64,000 bases of DNA from NCBI RefSeq assembly GCF_003346865.1, contig NZ_QDKL01000002.1, positions 682,001-746,000 of the forward strand. Direction: 5' to 3'. Shown piece by piece: positions 52,817 to 62,031 of this stretch. Source of the DNA: Halobacteriovorax vibrionivorans. Its GTDB lineage: Bacteria; Bdellovibrionota; Bacteriovoracia; Bacteriovoracales; Bacteriovoracaceae. The translations under genes were made by a program, and so were the position numbers. The notes under the pieces were generated by a model. The model was not told where the DNA came from, did not search any database, and saw nothing but the letters and a program-made list of their open reading frames with translations. The stretch's first letter is position 1. Every line of letters starts with the position of its first letter.

Positions 52817-53962
52817 ATGAATGACAGTTTTTTAAACAAATTAAGCTTTAATAAAAAGATCCTATTCTTTGTAACGGGTCTTGTTATGTTTGTCTTATCA
52901 ATCTATCTGACAAACCACTTCTACCAAGTAAAATTCCCAACAGGTTTTGGGGCCGCATCAGCTTGTAATATCAATTCATTCTTAACTTGTGATGCTGCGA
53001 CTCTTTCTCCTCTTTCAAATATTGCAGGAGTTCCAATTTCAATATTCGGTATCATTATCGGTGCCATGATTATGTTCTTTTACATGGTTAATAAGAAGCA
53101 AGCAGAAGGTGGACTCTTCATTCTTCTTCTACTTAATGGAATTGGTTGTCTGGTTCTCTTCATCTACTCTCTTGTAATGCTTGGAACTTTATGTCCATTC
53201 TGTACACTCTACTATATCGCCTCATGGACAGCTCTCTATATGATGTATAAGAACGATGCTTCTCGTGACTTTGATGTGAAATTCTTTGGAATAGCTATTC
53301 TATGTATGGTTATTAGTGGAGCTATTGCTTATAGCTTTACTAGCTCAAAAACAAAGAAGTCTTCAGCAAGAAGTGCTCAAATTGTAACAATGTTTAAAGC
53401 GCTAAAGAGTATGGGAAATCCAACGAACCCTTCTCCATATCGCCTAGCTTCAGCAACTGAAAAATTTGAAGATGCACCTATTCAATTATCTGTATTTTCA
53501 GACTTTCAATGTCCAGCATGTAACGCTCTAAACCTAGTACTGCCTAAGATTGAAGAGAAGTATCACGGTAAGATCAATATTCAATACTTCTTCTACCCAC
53601 TTGACCACAACTGTAACGATGGAATGCAAGGACCACTTCACCAATTAGCATGTCAGGCCGCTTACCTAGCAAGTTGTTCAGGAGAAGAGAAGTTTAAGTC
53701 AGTTCATGATGAGATTTTTGAAAATCAACAAAACCTTTCTCAAACATGGATTGATGAAAGAGCAAAAGAGCTTGGTGTTACTGAATGTATGGCAAAGCCT
53801 GAAACTAAGCAGCTTGTTGTTGATATGATCAATCAGGCCAATACTTTCAATGTACAATCAACTCCAACTCAGTTAATTAATGGTGTAAAGATTGAAGGTG
53901 TTAGACCTTTAAGTGACTACACTGCGATCATGGATCACCTTTTAGAGAAAGCTAAAAACTAA
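52817..53962 (+). CDS. VKOR-DsbA fusion thiol oxidase
   Basis: A 381-residue protein joining a quinone-linked VKOR domain to a DsbA-like thioredoxin. The VKOR part has four to five transmembrane helices with C50/C58 in the periplasmic loop and the active CPFC at 126-129; the thioredoxin part (about 215-380) has CPAC at 232-235 and a cis-Pro in STPTQLI. It should form disulfides in exported proteins, of which this window encodes many, and pass electrons to quinone. Known fusion type, found in several bacterial groups. Confidence 0.93.
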   Translation: MNDSFLNKLSFNKKILFFVTGLVMFVLSIYLTNHFYQVKFPTGFGAASACNINSFLTCDAATLSPLSNIAGVPISIFGIIIGAMIMFFYMVNKKQAEGGLFILLLLNGIGCLVLFIYSLVMLGTLCPFCTLYYIASWTALYMMYKNDASRDFDVKFFGIAILCMVISGAIAYSFTSSKTKKSSARSAQIVTMFKALKSMGNPTNPSPYRLASATEKFEDAPIQLSVFSDFQCPACNALNLVLPKIEEKYHGKINIQYFFYPLDHNCNDGMQGPLHQLACQAAYLASCSGEEKFKSVHDEIFENQQNLSQTWIDERAKELGVTECMAKPETKQLVVDMINQANTFNVQSTPTQLINGVKIEGVRPLSDYTAIMDHLLEKAKN

Positions 53963-53964
53963 GT

Positions 53965-54777
53965 ATGAGTAAAAAGAAAAAAGAAAAAATTATTCCTAAA
54001 TATACAGTGGGTCCAATTGAGACCCACTGTCATCTCGACTACCTTAAAGGCCAAGAGTTAATTGATACATTAGAAAAGTGCCAAGAATATGGTGTTGACC
54101 AAATTGTGACGATTGCTGTTTCTCCTAACAACTTAAGTAAGGTCAGAGAATTAACAAAGAATAATATTGTCTTTGGAACTCAAGGGATCCACCCACACGA
54201 GGCTAAAGAGATTACACCTGATACATACGAAGAAATAAAAGCAAATATCTCCCATGAGAAAATCGTTGCAGTTGGTGAAATTGGACTTGATTACTACTAC
54301 GAATTCTCAGATCCCAAAATTCAAAAAGAAGCATTTGAAAAACAATTACAAATTGCTGTTGATAGTGACATGCCAGTTGTTATTCATACTCGTGAAGCAG
54401 ATGAAGACACCAAGGCCATTTTAAAAAACTTTTCAAAAACATTGAAAAGAAAGGGCGTGATTCACTCCTTTACGTCGAGTAAAGAATTAGCTGAGTTTTG
54501 TCTCTCAGAAGGTTTTAACATTGGATTTAATGGTATTGTAACTTTTAAGAACGCTCAAAATGTTAGAGATGTTTTAGATATTGTTCCACTAGAGAAACTT
54601 CTTCTTGAAACAGACTCTCCTTATTTAACTCCTGTCCCATTTAGAGGACGAGAGAATGCTCCATTCTACTTACCTTGTGTTGCTGACTACATTGCAAAAC
54701 ACAAAGACATAGATGCTCAAGAATTAATTGAAATTGCAAATAAGAATGCCAAAGAATTATTCTATAAATTGACTTAA
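53965..54777 (+). CDS. TatD-family metal-dependent hydrolase
   Basis: A 270-residue TIM-barrel hydrolase. Metal ligands: ETHCHLDYL (first HxH), GEIGLDYYYE (Glu), IHTREADED (His), VIHSFTSS (His) and ETDSPYLTPVPFRG (Asp), the full TatD set. These enzymes act as 3'-5' DNA exonucleases or quality-control hydrolases in the cytoplasm. It is the last gene of the operon begun at 49624; its final 21 bases overlap the convergent protease gene. Confidence 0.93.
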   Translation: MSKKKKEKIIPKYTVGPIETHCHLDYLKGQELIDTLEKCQEYGVDQIVTIAVSPNNLSKVRELTKNNIVFGTQGIHPHEAKEITPDTYEEIKANISHEKIVAVGEIGLDYYYEFSDPKIQKEAFEKQLQIAVDSDMPVVIHTREADEDTKAILKNFSKTLKRKGVIHSFTSSKELAEFCLSEGFNIGFNGIVTFKNAQNVRDVLDIVPLEKLLLETDSPYLTPVPFRGRENAPFYLPCVADYIAKHKDIDAQELIEIANKNAKELFYKLT

Positions 54778-55683
54778 GAAATCATTTGAAATTCCATTTG
54801 CACAACGAAGAATTTCATCCTCATCTTTTAAATGGAAGCACTTACTTTCGATACGATACTCTCTGTCACATAAAGAATCAGTAAACTCATCCTCAACACC
54901 GGCTACATCATTTATCCAACATGCGGCATGATAAGTTAATGCATATAAGGTGGCATACTTTCCTTCAGCACAAAAGCCGAGAGAAGCCGATACGATGGCA
55001 GCAATCTTTCTTTTACCGTTTACATCAACAAAGATTGGTCCCCCACTATCAACATAGCAAGTATCCGTTTCTTTATTTCTCATATCTAAATAATTAAATG
55101 AAGTTCCGTATACTGGAATTTGCGCCTTTCTCTTTTGTCCGTAGCTAACATCATCATGTATTTCTTCATAAGGAAGAAATCCCAACTCTCCTGTGTATCC
55201 ATAACCAACAGCTGTTGTTAAATTTCCAGGACGAAGATAATTATAAACATCCACAGGGTTTGTAAGCAACGAGTAGTAGCGAGGAATTCTAAGTGGGTTC
55301 CAAAGTTCTAAGATAGCAAGGTCTACAGTTCGCACATCTGCTAGGTTTTCAATTGGGCCACCTGGAAATTGAAATTTTACAGAAGGATGGATAAACGCTT
55401 TTTTAACTGAGTATTGTGCATTTAATTTATAATCTCTTGTATTAGATAAATCTTTACCGGCCCCTGTATACACCTTAATCGTATGGGCCTTTTTGCTCTC
55501 TAAACAATGAGCTGCTGTAAGGATATGATTTTGAGAAAGTGCTACTCCAGTACAGAATGCTTTTCCTCTTCTAACGAGGGCCACTACACTTTCATAATCT
55601 TTTGCACCAACTAGCTCTCCACCAACAATGGCAAAGCTAGATGCAGTAAAAATAAGATATGTTAAAACGACGCGAATAAGCAT
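54757..55683 (-). CDS. Secreted trypsin-like serine protease
   Basis: A 308-residue protein with a signal peptide (TASSFA), followed almost at once by IVGGE, the classic mature N-terminus of trypsin-fold proteases. The triad is complete: His in LTAAHC, Asp in VDLAILEL and Ser in YVDSGGPIF. Six cysteines in the C-terminal part suggest disulfides. The lack of a long propeptide means activation is by signal cleavage or removal of few residues. It is probably released to digest prey protein. Confidence 0.9.
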   Translation of the reverse strand: MLIRVVLTYLIFTASSFAIVGGELVGAKDYESVVALVRRGKAFCTGVALSQNHILTAAHCLESKKAHTIKVYTGAGKDLSNTRDYKLNAQYSVKKAFIHPSVKFQFPGGPIENLADVRTVDLAILELWNPLRIPRYYSLLTNPVDVYNYLRPGNLTTAVGYGYTGELGFLPYEEIHDDVSYGQKRKAQIPVYGTSFNYLDMRNKETDTCYVDSGGPIFVDVNGKRKIAAIVSASLGFCAEGKYATLYALTYHAACWINDVAGVEDEFTDSLCDREYRIESKCFHLKDEDEILRCANGISNDFLSQFIE

Positions 55684-55731
55684 GACACTTCATAGCATAT
55701 GACCGAGTGAAAAGCTATGATATTAAGAGAG

Positions 55732-56640
55732 TTATGTTGTGACTTTTGTCACATCTGGAGAACGAAATACTTGAAATAATGAGATAAGTTCCCGTTTTCT
55801 CTTATTCATGAAATTTTGATCTAGAATCGATGTGATTTCCTGATAGATCTCACGGTGCACATCACTGGCCTCATCAATTTCTGTATGGCCTTCTGACCTA
55901 AGAATGTTAACAACATCAGTTTTTTGGTGATCACGCGCGACATTTGGGCCATCGTTAAAAATAAATGAGCGATCAAGGATATAGTTTAAATTCTTATCAA
56001 CATTATTTGGAATGATATCATTATCAAAGCCTATAGAATCGAGAGTCACGAGTAGATCAACTTTTCGAAATCCACCTTCAATACTATTTAGGCGATTTGC
56101 TAAATTAACAACAGCATCTCCACCAAGTGAGTGACCAACTAAGACAATAGGCTCATTATCACCTCGTCTCATAATCTCCTCAAAGACTTGATCTTCATCT
56201 TGCCAACTAACAAATTCAGAATCAGAAAAGGACTTAGCGATATCCTCAAGTCCACCTTTTGAATTCAAGGTTGAAAGGTGTAGCCCTTCTAGGAAATAGA
56301 TAGCAGGCTTATTTATTGGTAATTTTGCATCTAAAGCATCTTTAAGTTCTTGGGCCTCACTAGGTCCATTACTCACTGGAGCACCAGCTGCTGACTTTGC
56401 AATCGTCGCCACAGCATCCACGGCCAGCTTCTTTCCGGCCGAGGCCAACGCAACAGCATCCTCAGATATCGATGCCTTAGCAGCTGTTTCAGCAATATCA
56501 CCTACTTTCTTTGCCACTTCCTTAGCGGCCTCTTTTAACTCAGGAGCCTTTTCTTTGACGACGTTCTTAACACCCTTGTCGTAATCCGCTTTGGATTTAT
56601 AGTGAATAAGTTTTGATGTGCTTTGATTATTGGTCTGCAT
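55732..56640 (-). CDS. Cytoplasmic alpha/beta hydrolase with helical N-terminus
   Basis: A 302-residue protein without a signal peptide. Residues 25-90 are an Ala/Lys/Glu-rich amphipathic helix region (KEAAKEVAKKVGDIAETAAK) of the phasin or LEA type. The hydrolase part (about 108-280) has a lipase-type elbow VGHSLGGDA with nucleophile Ser171, then a possible Asp in LVTLDSIGFD and a His in SEGHTEID. Substrate is unknown; the N-terminus could attach to membranes, lipid bodies or partner proteins. It diverges from the gap operon. Confidence 0.7.
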   Translation of the reverse strand: MQTNNQSTSKLIHYKSKADYDKGVKNVVKEKAPELKEAAKEVAKKVGDIAETAAKASISEDAVALASAGKKLAVDAVATIAKSAAGAPVSNGPSEAQELKDALDAKLPINKPAIYFLEGLHLSTLNSKGGLEDIAKSFSDSEFVSWQDEDQVFEEIMRRGDNEPIVLVGHSLGGDAVVNLANRLNSIEGGFRKVDLLVTLDSIGFDNDIIPNNVDKNLNYILDRSFIFNDGPNVARDHQKTDVVNILRSEGHTEIDEASDVHREIYQEITSILDQNFMNKRKRELISLFQVFRSPDVTKVTT

Positions 56641-56791
56641 TAGTAAAATTATACAGCGCTCACCACTTTATTGGGCAGTGAGCAAAAACGTCGCATATCC
56701 TTAGAAATATGTGCTTTCAGTAGGCAATCCCTCCTGATTGTGGCATATTACAGGGGAATTTTATTTTAATAATTAAGTACAGGAGTCAGGT

Positions 56792-57811
56792 ATGTCTGGA
56801 AAAATCAGAATTGGTATCAATGGTATGGGCCGTATTGGTCGTACAGTTCTAAGAGAAATTTTTAATCGCAACATTGAAAACTTAGAAATCGTTGCTGTAA
56901 ATTCTCCAGGAGATATCAACGACTACGTTCACTTAATTAAGTACGACTCAGTTTTTGGTCGTTTTGATGGTGAAGTAAGTGTCGATGAAGCACATAAAAT
57001 GCATGTTAATGGAAAAGAAATTTCTTTTCACAAATATAGAGACCCAAGTGAGATTCCTTGGACTCAAGACAAAGTTGATATCGTAATTGATGCTACAGGT
57101 GTTTTTAAGGATCAAAAGTCTCTAATGAAACATGTTACTGGATCTGTAAAAAAAGTAATCCTATGTTGTCCAGGTAAGGATGTTGATAACACAATCGTAA
57201 TGGGTATCAATGAGAATACATACGATCCAGAAAAGCACACAGTTGTTTCAAATGCTTCTTGTACAACGAATTGCTTATCGCCAGTAGCAAAAGTTCTTAA
57301 CGATAAATTTAGTGTTATCAATGGTCACATGACTACTGTTCACTCATATACTGGGGATCAAAATATTCTTGATGCTTCTCACTCTGACCTTCGTCGTGCA
57401 CGTGCAGCAGCTGTTTCAATGATTCCAACAACAACAGGTGCAGCAAAAGCTGTTGGTCTTGTTATTCCAGAACTAAAAGGAAAATTAGACGGTTTCGCAA
57501 TCCGCGTTCCAACTCCAAATGTTTCTCTTGTTGATTTAACAGTAAATCTAGAATCAGAAGTGACAGAAGAAGAAGTAAACGCTGCTCTAAAAGAAGCGAG
57601 TGAAACTTCAATGAAAGGTATCCTAGGTTTTGAAACAGACCCACTTGTATCAGTAGACTATATGGGGATGAGAGAGTCTTCATGTGTTGATGCTTCACTA
57701 ACGAAAGTTATTGATGGAAAGAGCGTTAAGGTTGTTACTTGGTATGACAACGAAGCTGGTTTCTCTAATCGTGTTATCGACCTTGCAAATTTCATCGGAA
57801 GCCAACTTTAA
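56792..57811 (+). CDS. gapA: Glyceraldehyde-3-phosphate dehydrogenase, type I
   Basis: A 339-residue glycolytic enzyme: NAD-binding GINGMGRIGRT at the N-terminus, catalytic Cys157 in SNASCTTNCL, and the Arg/His-rich phosphate-binding region with STGAAKAVG-like sequence (TTTGAAKAVGLVIP). A GGAG Shine-Dalgarno precedes the ATG. pgk starts 15 bases after the stop and tpiA 24 bases after that, so lower glycolysis is one operon. Confidence 0.97.
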   Translation: MSGKIRIGINGMGRIGRTVLREIFNRNIENLEIVAVNSPGDINDYVHLIKYDSVFGRFDGEVSVDEAHKMHVNGKEISFHKYRDPSEIPWTQDKVDIVIDATGVFKDQKSLMKHVTGSVKKVILCCPGKDVDNTIVMGINENTYDPEKHTVVSNASCTTNCLSPVAKVLNDKFSVINGHMTTVHSYTGDQNILDASHSDLRRARAAAVSMIPTTTGAAKAVGLVIPELKGKLDGFAIRVPTPNVSLVDLTVNLESEVTEEEVNAALKEASETSMKGILGFETDPLVSVDYMGMRESSCVDASLTKVIDGKSVKVVTWYDNEAGFSNRVIDLANFIGSQL

Positions 57812-57826
57812 GAATTAGGAAAAACT

Positions 57827-59023
57827 ATGGCATTACAATTTATTGACAGCATTGATGAGTCACAAATAAAAGACAAAAGAGTTCTAGTCCGTTTTGACTT
57901 CAATGTTCCATTGAATAAAGAAACGAAAGAGATTACTGATTCAACTCGAATTGATTATGCTCTTGAAACAATTAAGGTCATCCTAGAAAAAGGTGCTTCA
58001 AAATTAATTATGATGTCTCACCTAGGCCGTCCAAAAGGTGAAAGAAATGAAGAGTTCTCTCTTGAGCCTGTTGCAACTTACCTTGCTGATAAGCTCGGAG
58101 AAGAAGTAACTCTTACTGAGTCTTGCCTAGATCGCGGTATTAAAACTCTACTTAGTCTTAACTCAAATAAGATTATTCTTCTTGAGAACCTACGTTTCCA
58201 TAAAGAAGAAACTGAAAATGACCGTGAGTTTGCACGTAAACTTTCTGAATATGCAGACGTCTATGTAAATGATGCCTTTGGTGCTGCTCACAGAAAACAC
58301 GCTTCAACTTATGGAATAAATGCTTTCTTTAAGAATCGTGCATATGCAGGACTTCTTATGAAAAAAGAAATCGAGGCTCTAACAAAGATCACAGAAAGAC
58401 CAGAGACTCCTTTTGTAGCAGTCGTTGGTGGTGCAAAAGTTAGTGACAAGATTAAAATTATTGAAAGACTACTTTCTAACGTATCAAATCTTCTTATTGG
58501 TGGGGCCATGGCCTACCCTTTCCTAAAAGCAAAAGGAAATGAAGTAGGTATATCTCTTTGTTCAGATGAGGACGTAAGACTAGCAAAGAAGATTCTGTCA
58601 CAAAAAACAGCACATAAAATCGTTCTACCAATTGACCATTTAGGATCAACTGAATTTGGTGGAAAGCCACAATTAATCGATAAAGTTGGTATTCCAAACG
58701 ATCTTATGGGACTTGATATCGGCGAGCAAACTTCAGCTAAATATTCACAAATACTTTCAGGTGCAAAGACAATTCTTTGGAATGGCCCAATGGGTATTTT
58801 CGAAAATGAAGACTATGCAGGTGGAACACTTTCCATTGCAAAAGCTTTAAGTGAATCAGATGCCTACACACTAGTTGGTGGTGGTGATTCTGTAAGCGCA
58901 GTTAATAAGTCAGGACTTGCTGATAAGATGAGCCACGTTTCAACTGGTGGTGGAGCTTCTCTTGAGTTTATTGAGAAAGGTAGCCTTCCAGGAATTAGTG
59001 CTCTAAAATTTGGTGTTGAATAA
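57827..59023 (+). CDS. pgk: Phosphoglycerate kinase
   Basis: A 398-residue enzyme transferring phosphate from 1,3-bisphosphoglycerate to ADP. The signature VLVRFDFNVPLNKE at the N-terminus, SHLGRPKGER, ENLRFHKEE, and the ATP-binding end GGGDSVSAVNKSG and STGGGASLEFIEKG are all present. Length is normal for bacteria. It is the middle gene of the gap-pgk-tpiA operon. Confidence 0.97.
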   Translation: MALQFIDSIDESQIKDKRVLVRFDFNVPLNKETKEITDSTRIDYALETIKVILEKGASKLIMMSHLGRPKGERNEEFSLEPVATYLADKLGEEVTLTESCLDRGIKTLLSLNSNKIILLENLRFHKEETENDREFARKLSEYADVYVNDAFGAAHRKHASTYGINAFFKNRAYAGLLMKKEIEALTKITERPETPFVAVVGGAKVSDKIKIIERLLSNVSNLLIGGAMAYPFLKAKGNEVGISLCSDEDVRLAKKILSQKTAHKIVLPIDHLGSTEFGGKPQLIDKVGIPNDLMGLDIGEQTSAKYSQILSGAKTILWNGPMGIFENEDYAGGTLSIAKALSESDAYTLVGGGDSVSAVNKSGLADKMSHVSTGGGASLEFIEKGSLPGISALKFGVE

Positions 59024-59047
59024 CTAAGAAATAATAAGGGATGAAAT

Positions 59048-59773
59048 ATGACTGAGAGAACGAAGTATATCGTAGGAAACTGGAAGATGAATCAAAATAC
59101 GCAAGACGTTATCGCCTTCTTTGATGCCATCGACAGCACTAAACTTCGTCACGAAGCATGGATTGCTCCACAAGCAATCCACATCCCTATTTGCCTACAG
59201 AATACAGATGACTTCAAAATTGGTGCTCAAAATTGTGCCACTGAAAATAGTGGAGCTTTTACAGGTGAGATCTCACCTGCTTCACTAAAAGATATCGGTG
59301 CAGAGTTTGTCATTATTGGCCACAGTGAAAGACGCTCAATTTTTAAAGAAGATGATCAAACACTTAATAAGAAAACAAAGCTAGCTCTTGAAAATGACCT
59401 ATTTGTTATCTTCTGCATTGGTGAAACACTAGAAGAAAGAGAAGCTGGAAAAGTTGAAGAAGTTCTTGCAACACAACTTGCCCAAGGTCTAGCTGGAGTT
59501 TCAAGCGAAAAAATAATTATTGCATATGAGCCAGTTTGGGCAATTGGAACGGGTGTAACTGCTAGTCCAGAGCAGGCACAAGAGGCCCATGCATTTATTC
59601 GCCAATATATTAATGAAAACCTCTCTCTTGATGGAGAGAAAACATCGATTCTCTATGGTGGATCTGTTAAGCCAGCAAATGTAGAAGACCTCCTATCTTG
59701 TAAAGATATTGATGGAGGCCTTGTAGGTGGTGCTGCCTTAAAAGCAGACAGCTACTTAGGATTACACGTTTAG
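59048..59773 (+). CDS. tpiA: Triosephosphate isomerase
   Basis: A 241-residue TIM-barrel enzyme interconverting dihydroxyacetone phosphate and glyceraldehyde-3-phosphate. It shows GNWKMNQN at the start (substrate Lys), the catalytic His in IIGHSERRS, the catalytic Glu in AYEPVWAIGTG and the phosphate loop YGGSVKPAN. It closes the glycolytic operon and ends in a hairpin shared with the convergent gene. Confidence 0.97.
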   Translation: MTERTKYIVGNWKMNQNTQDVIAFFDAIDSTKLRHEAWIAPQAIHIPICLQNTDDFKIGAQNCATENSGAFTGEISPASLKDIGAEFVIIGHSERRSIFKEDDQTLNKKTKLALENDLFVIFCIGETLEEREAGKVEEVLATQLAQGLAGVSSEKIIIAYEPVWAIGTGVTASPEQAQEAHAFIRQYINENLSLDGEKTSILYGGSVKPANVEDLLSCKDIDGGLVGGAALKADSYLGLHV

Positions 59774-59794
59774 TAAGATAAAAGCTTAGTAAAC
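59768..59794. repeat. Imperfect inverted repeat at a convergent stop pair
   Basis: GTTTAGTAAG (59768-59777) and CTTAGTAAAC (59785-59794) pair with one central mismatch around a seven-base loop. Both stop codons lie in the arms. It may be a weak bidirectional terminator. Confidence 0.4.
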
Positions 59795-60892
59795 TCTCAC
59801 TTTCATTTCTTCTGAATCATTGCAACTTAGCTCATCATAAGTTACTAAGTCTTCATGCCCTGGAACTGTTCCCCTTGGTAAGTATAGATTCTTTGTTATA
59901 CCTAAGATTTCTCCATCAGGTTTTGCAAAGACTCGCCAATCAGTTCCCCATTCAGAATTAAAATCAAATTCTCCTAAATATTGCTTATCATCTGAATAAT
60001 GAATCATGCTATCAACATGTAGTTTTAAATCACGACGTGAAATATCTGGGTGATATGGAAGATAGAAATTAAACTCCTGACGATCACCAGCTTTTCCCCC
60101 TGGAAGAATTTTTAAAATTCTTTCATTGTTTCTAATAGCAACTGGAGCCGAGTCCTTCTCTAAGATTCTCACTCCGCTTACATAGAAGCCATCTTCTTTA
60201 CCGCATCGAAAGTACTTATTAACCGTCAGGTATTCTCCTGAAGCATAGAAGTCACTACGAAATAGAATCGAGTTTATCAAACGATCAGCTTTCTTCTTTT
60301 TTAAGAAGAATAAGCGCTTCTTAGCATAGCCAAGAGAGCCAACAGAAGCTTTTAGAGATTCCCTTAATCCCTTTCGAGCATCAATCTTTTCTTTAAATGA
60401 ATGAGTCATTAGGTTTGGATTGTAGCGGTAATGTCCCTGGCGATAAATTTCTCTAAGGATTCCATCTGCATCGCAACCAACAAGTCCAAGAAACCTTAAA
60501 TTTGGATGTACTGATTTAAATAACTCCTTAACATCCTTTCCGTTAATACTTAAAACTGCTCCCGTATTATTTGAGCCCGTCGTGTACTGATTTGTACCAG
60601 CAGCATGAGATGCCCAAAAGACAGCAATATTATTTGGATTGTGAAGTTCTCTTCGCAATTGATGAAAGTCAACAGCGTGTTTTACGACGATATTGTAACC
60701 AGATCTTCTAAAGTGCTTTTTGAAAATCTTTTCTAGTTTACCATCGATTTTCCAATCTTTTGGACGATACCAAATTCTTGGGGTTTCAAGTGAAGTTAAT
60801 AAAACGACGTTTGGTACTGCTTCCTGAGCATATGTGAACTGGACAGAAAGAAACGTCAAAACTGAGAGTGACAAAATTAATATAGTTTTCAT
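59786..60892 (-). CDS. Secreted caspase-like (clan CD-like) candidate peptidase
   Basis: About 368 residues from the ATG at 60892, which opens a proper signal peptide (MKTILILSLSVLTFLSVQFTYA); a TTG further upstream is less likely. The domain at about 25-150 has the clan CD order: a strand with GYNIVVKHAV, a hydrophobic strand ending FWASHAAG (His96) and another ending FLGLVGCDAD (Cys140), i.e. the His-Gly and Gly-Cys dyad motifs 44 residues apart. The C-terminal part is beta-rich and unfamiliar. No family name is certain; caspase-like activity is an inference from these motifs. Confidence 0.6.
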   Translation of the reverse strand: MKTILILSLSVLTFLSVQFTYAQEAVPNVVLLTSLETPRIWYRPKDWKIDGKLEKIFKKHFRRSGYNIVVKHAVDFHQLRRELHNPNNIAVFWASHAAGTNQYTTGSNNTGAVLSINGKDVKELFKSVHPNLRFLGLVGCDADGILREIYRQGHYRYNPNLMTHSFKEKIDARKGLRESLKASVGSLGYAKKRLFFLKKKKADRLINSILFRSDFYASGEYLTVNKYFRCGKEDGFYVSGVRILEKDSAPVAIRNNERILKILPGGKAGDRQEFNFYLPYHPDISRRDLKLHVDSMIHYSDDKQYLGEFDFNSEWGTDWRVFAKPDGEILGITKNLYLPRGTVPGHEDLVTYDELSCNDSEEMKVRVY

Positions 60893-60982
60893 GGCCAAGA
60901 AATTATCACAAAAATATGAACGCACAGGCCTAAGAAAACTTAATTTCAATTGTTAATATTTTTTAACCTTTAAACTTCTACT

Positions 60983-61870
60983 CTATTTCAGGTCTAATCG
61001 AAAACTTACAGGACAGTGATCTGAAATAAATCTCTTATACCATGAGAGGTTCTCTAGCCTCTTTGCATTTGGGATACTCTTTCCACAAGTGCGCCAGACT
61101 TCAACATAGCGAGAGTTAAAACGATTTGAAACAAAGGCGTGATCAAATGAATGACCTGAGGTATTTGAACGATAAGTCCAATCGTAGTCACTAGTTCTTC
61201 TTGAAAGTCCAATTGAGTCGAGCTGCTTTCCAATTAACTCAAGGTCTGATTTTTCAAGCTCTGTCGAATAAGTTGGATACGAGTTTAAGTCACCTGCTAT
61301 AACAAGTGGAATACTTTCATTTTTAAACTCTTTTATTCTTTTAATAAGTGTTTCAACTTGATGCATACGAACATTTGTACTGTATGGGCCAGCTTTTAAA
61401 TGAAGGCCAACTAAGTGAAGTAGCGGCTTCTTAGAATAGCGATCAATTACCTTCCCATAAATCGCAGGCCTTAAGAAGGGACGGTTCTCAATAAGAGGAA
61501 AAATATAGTCATCATCACCCTTTACCGGAACAATATCGAGAGTCTTCTTTAAACAAATCATTAAATGTTGATGATTAAATTGCTCGTGATTATATGTCAC
61601 ACAATGATGTCCAAGCCCATCCATTAGATCTGCTAAGCGGGCCGTATCAATAATTTCTTGAAAAACAAAAATGTCAGTATTGATATATTTAGTTGTGAGA
61701 AACTCTTTAATAAAGGGGTCGCGATATTCATCACCACGGTGACCACTAATCTCCCCTCCAAGACCATACCAACGAATATTGAAGGTCGTGATTTTTAAAC
61801 TGCTTGCGGCTATATTTAAACCAACAAGCGCACAGGCCAACCATGGCCATACTCTCTTAAGTTTTCCCAT
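60983..61870 (-). CDS. Secreted endonuclease/exonuclease/phosphatase (DNase I-fold) protein
   Basis: A 295-residue protein with an N-terminal signal or anchor (VWPWLACALVGLNIAAS). DNase I-fold motifs in order: TTFNIRWYG, FVFQEI (metal Glu), GLHLKAG, LVIAGDLNSYP, SFDHAFVS and FISDHCPVSF with the catalytic His. It is shorter and more canonical than the paralogue at 35411. It lies between the caspase-like candidate and a divergent PLD-type nuclease gene, a cluster of exported hydrolases. Confidence 0.88.
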   Translation of the reverse strand: MGKLKRVWPWLACALVGLNIAASSLKITTFNIRWYGLGGEISGHRGDEYRDPFIKEFLTTKYINTDIFVFQEIIDTARLADLMDGLGHHCVTYNHEQFNHQHLMICLKKTLDIVPVKGDDDYIFPLIENRPFLRPAIYGKVIDRYSKKPLLHLVGLHLKAGPYSTNVRMHQVETLIKRIKEFKNESIPLVIAGDLNSYPTYSTELEKSDLELIGKQLDSIGLSRRTSDYDWTYRSNTSGHSFDHAFVSNRFNSRYVEVWRTCGKSIPNAKRLENLSWYKRFISDHCPVSFRLDLK

Positions 61871-62031
61871 ATAAAAATGGTAGATAAGAGATTACCGATG
61901 GTCAAAATAATTTTAATAGTAAGTAGCTGATTTTACGTCTATGTAATTTTATTTATTGAAAAATATTCTCGAGTCCTTCTCAACTTATATTAGCTAGGAT
62001 ACACAAAGCTGAAACCAATTAGGGAGAATAC

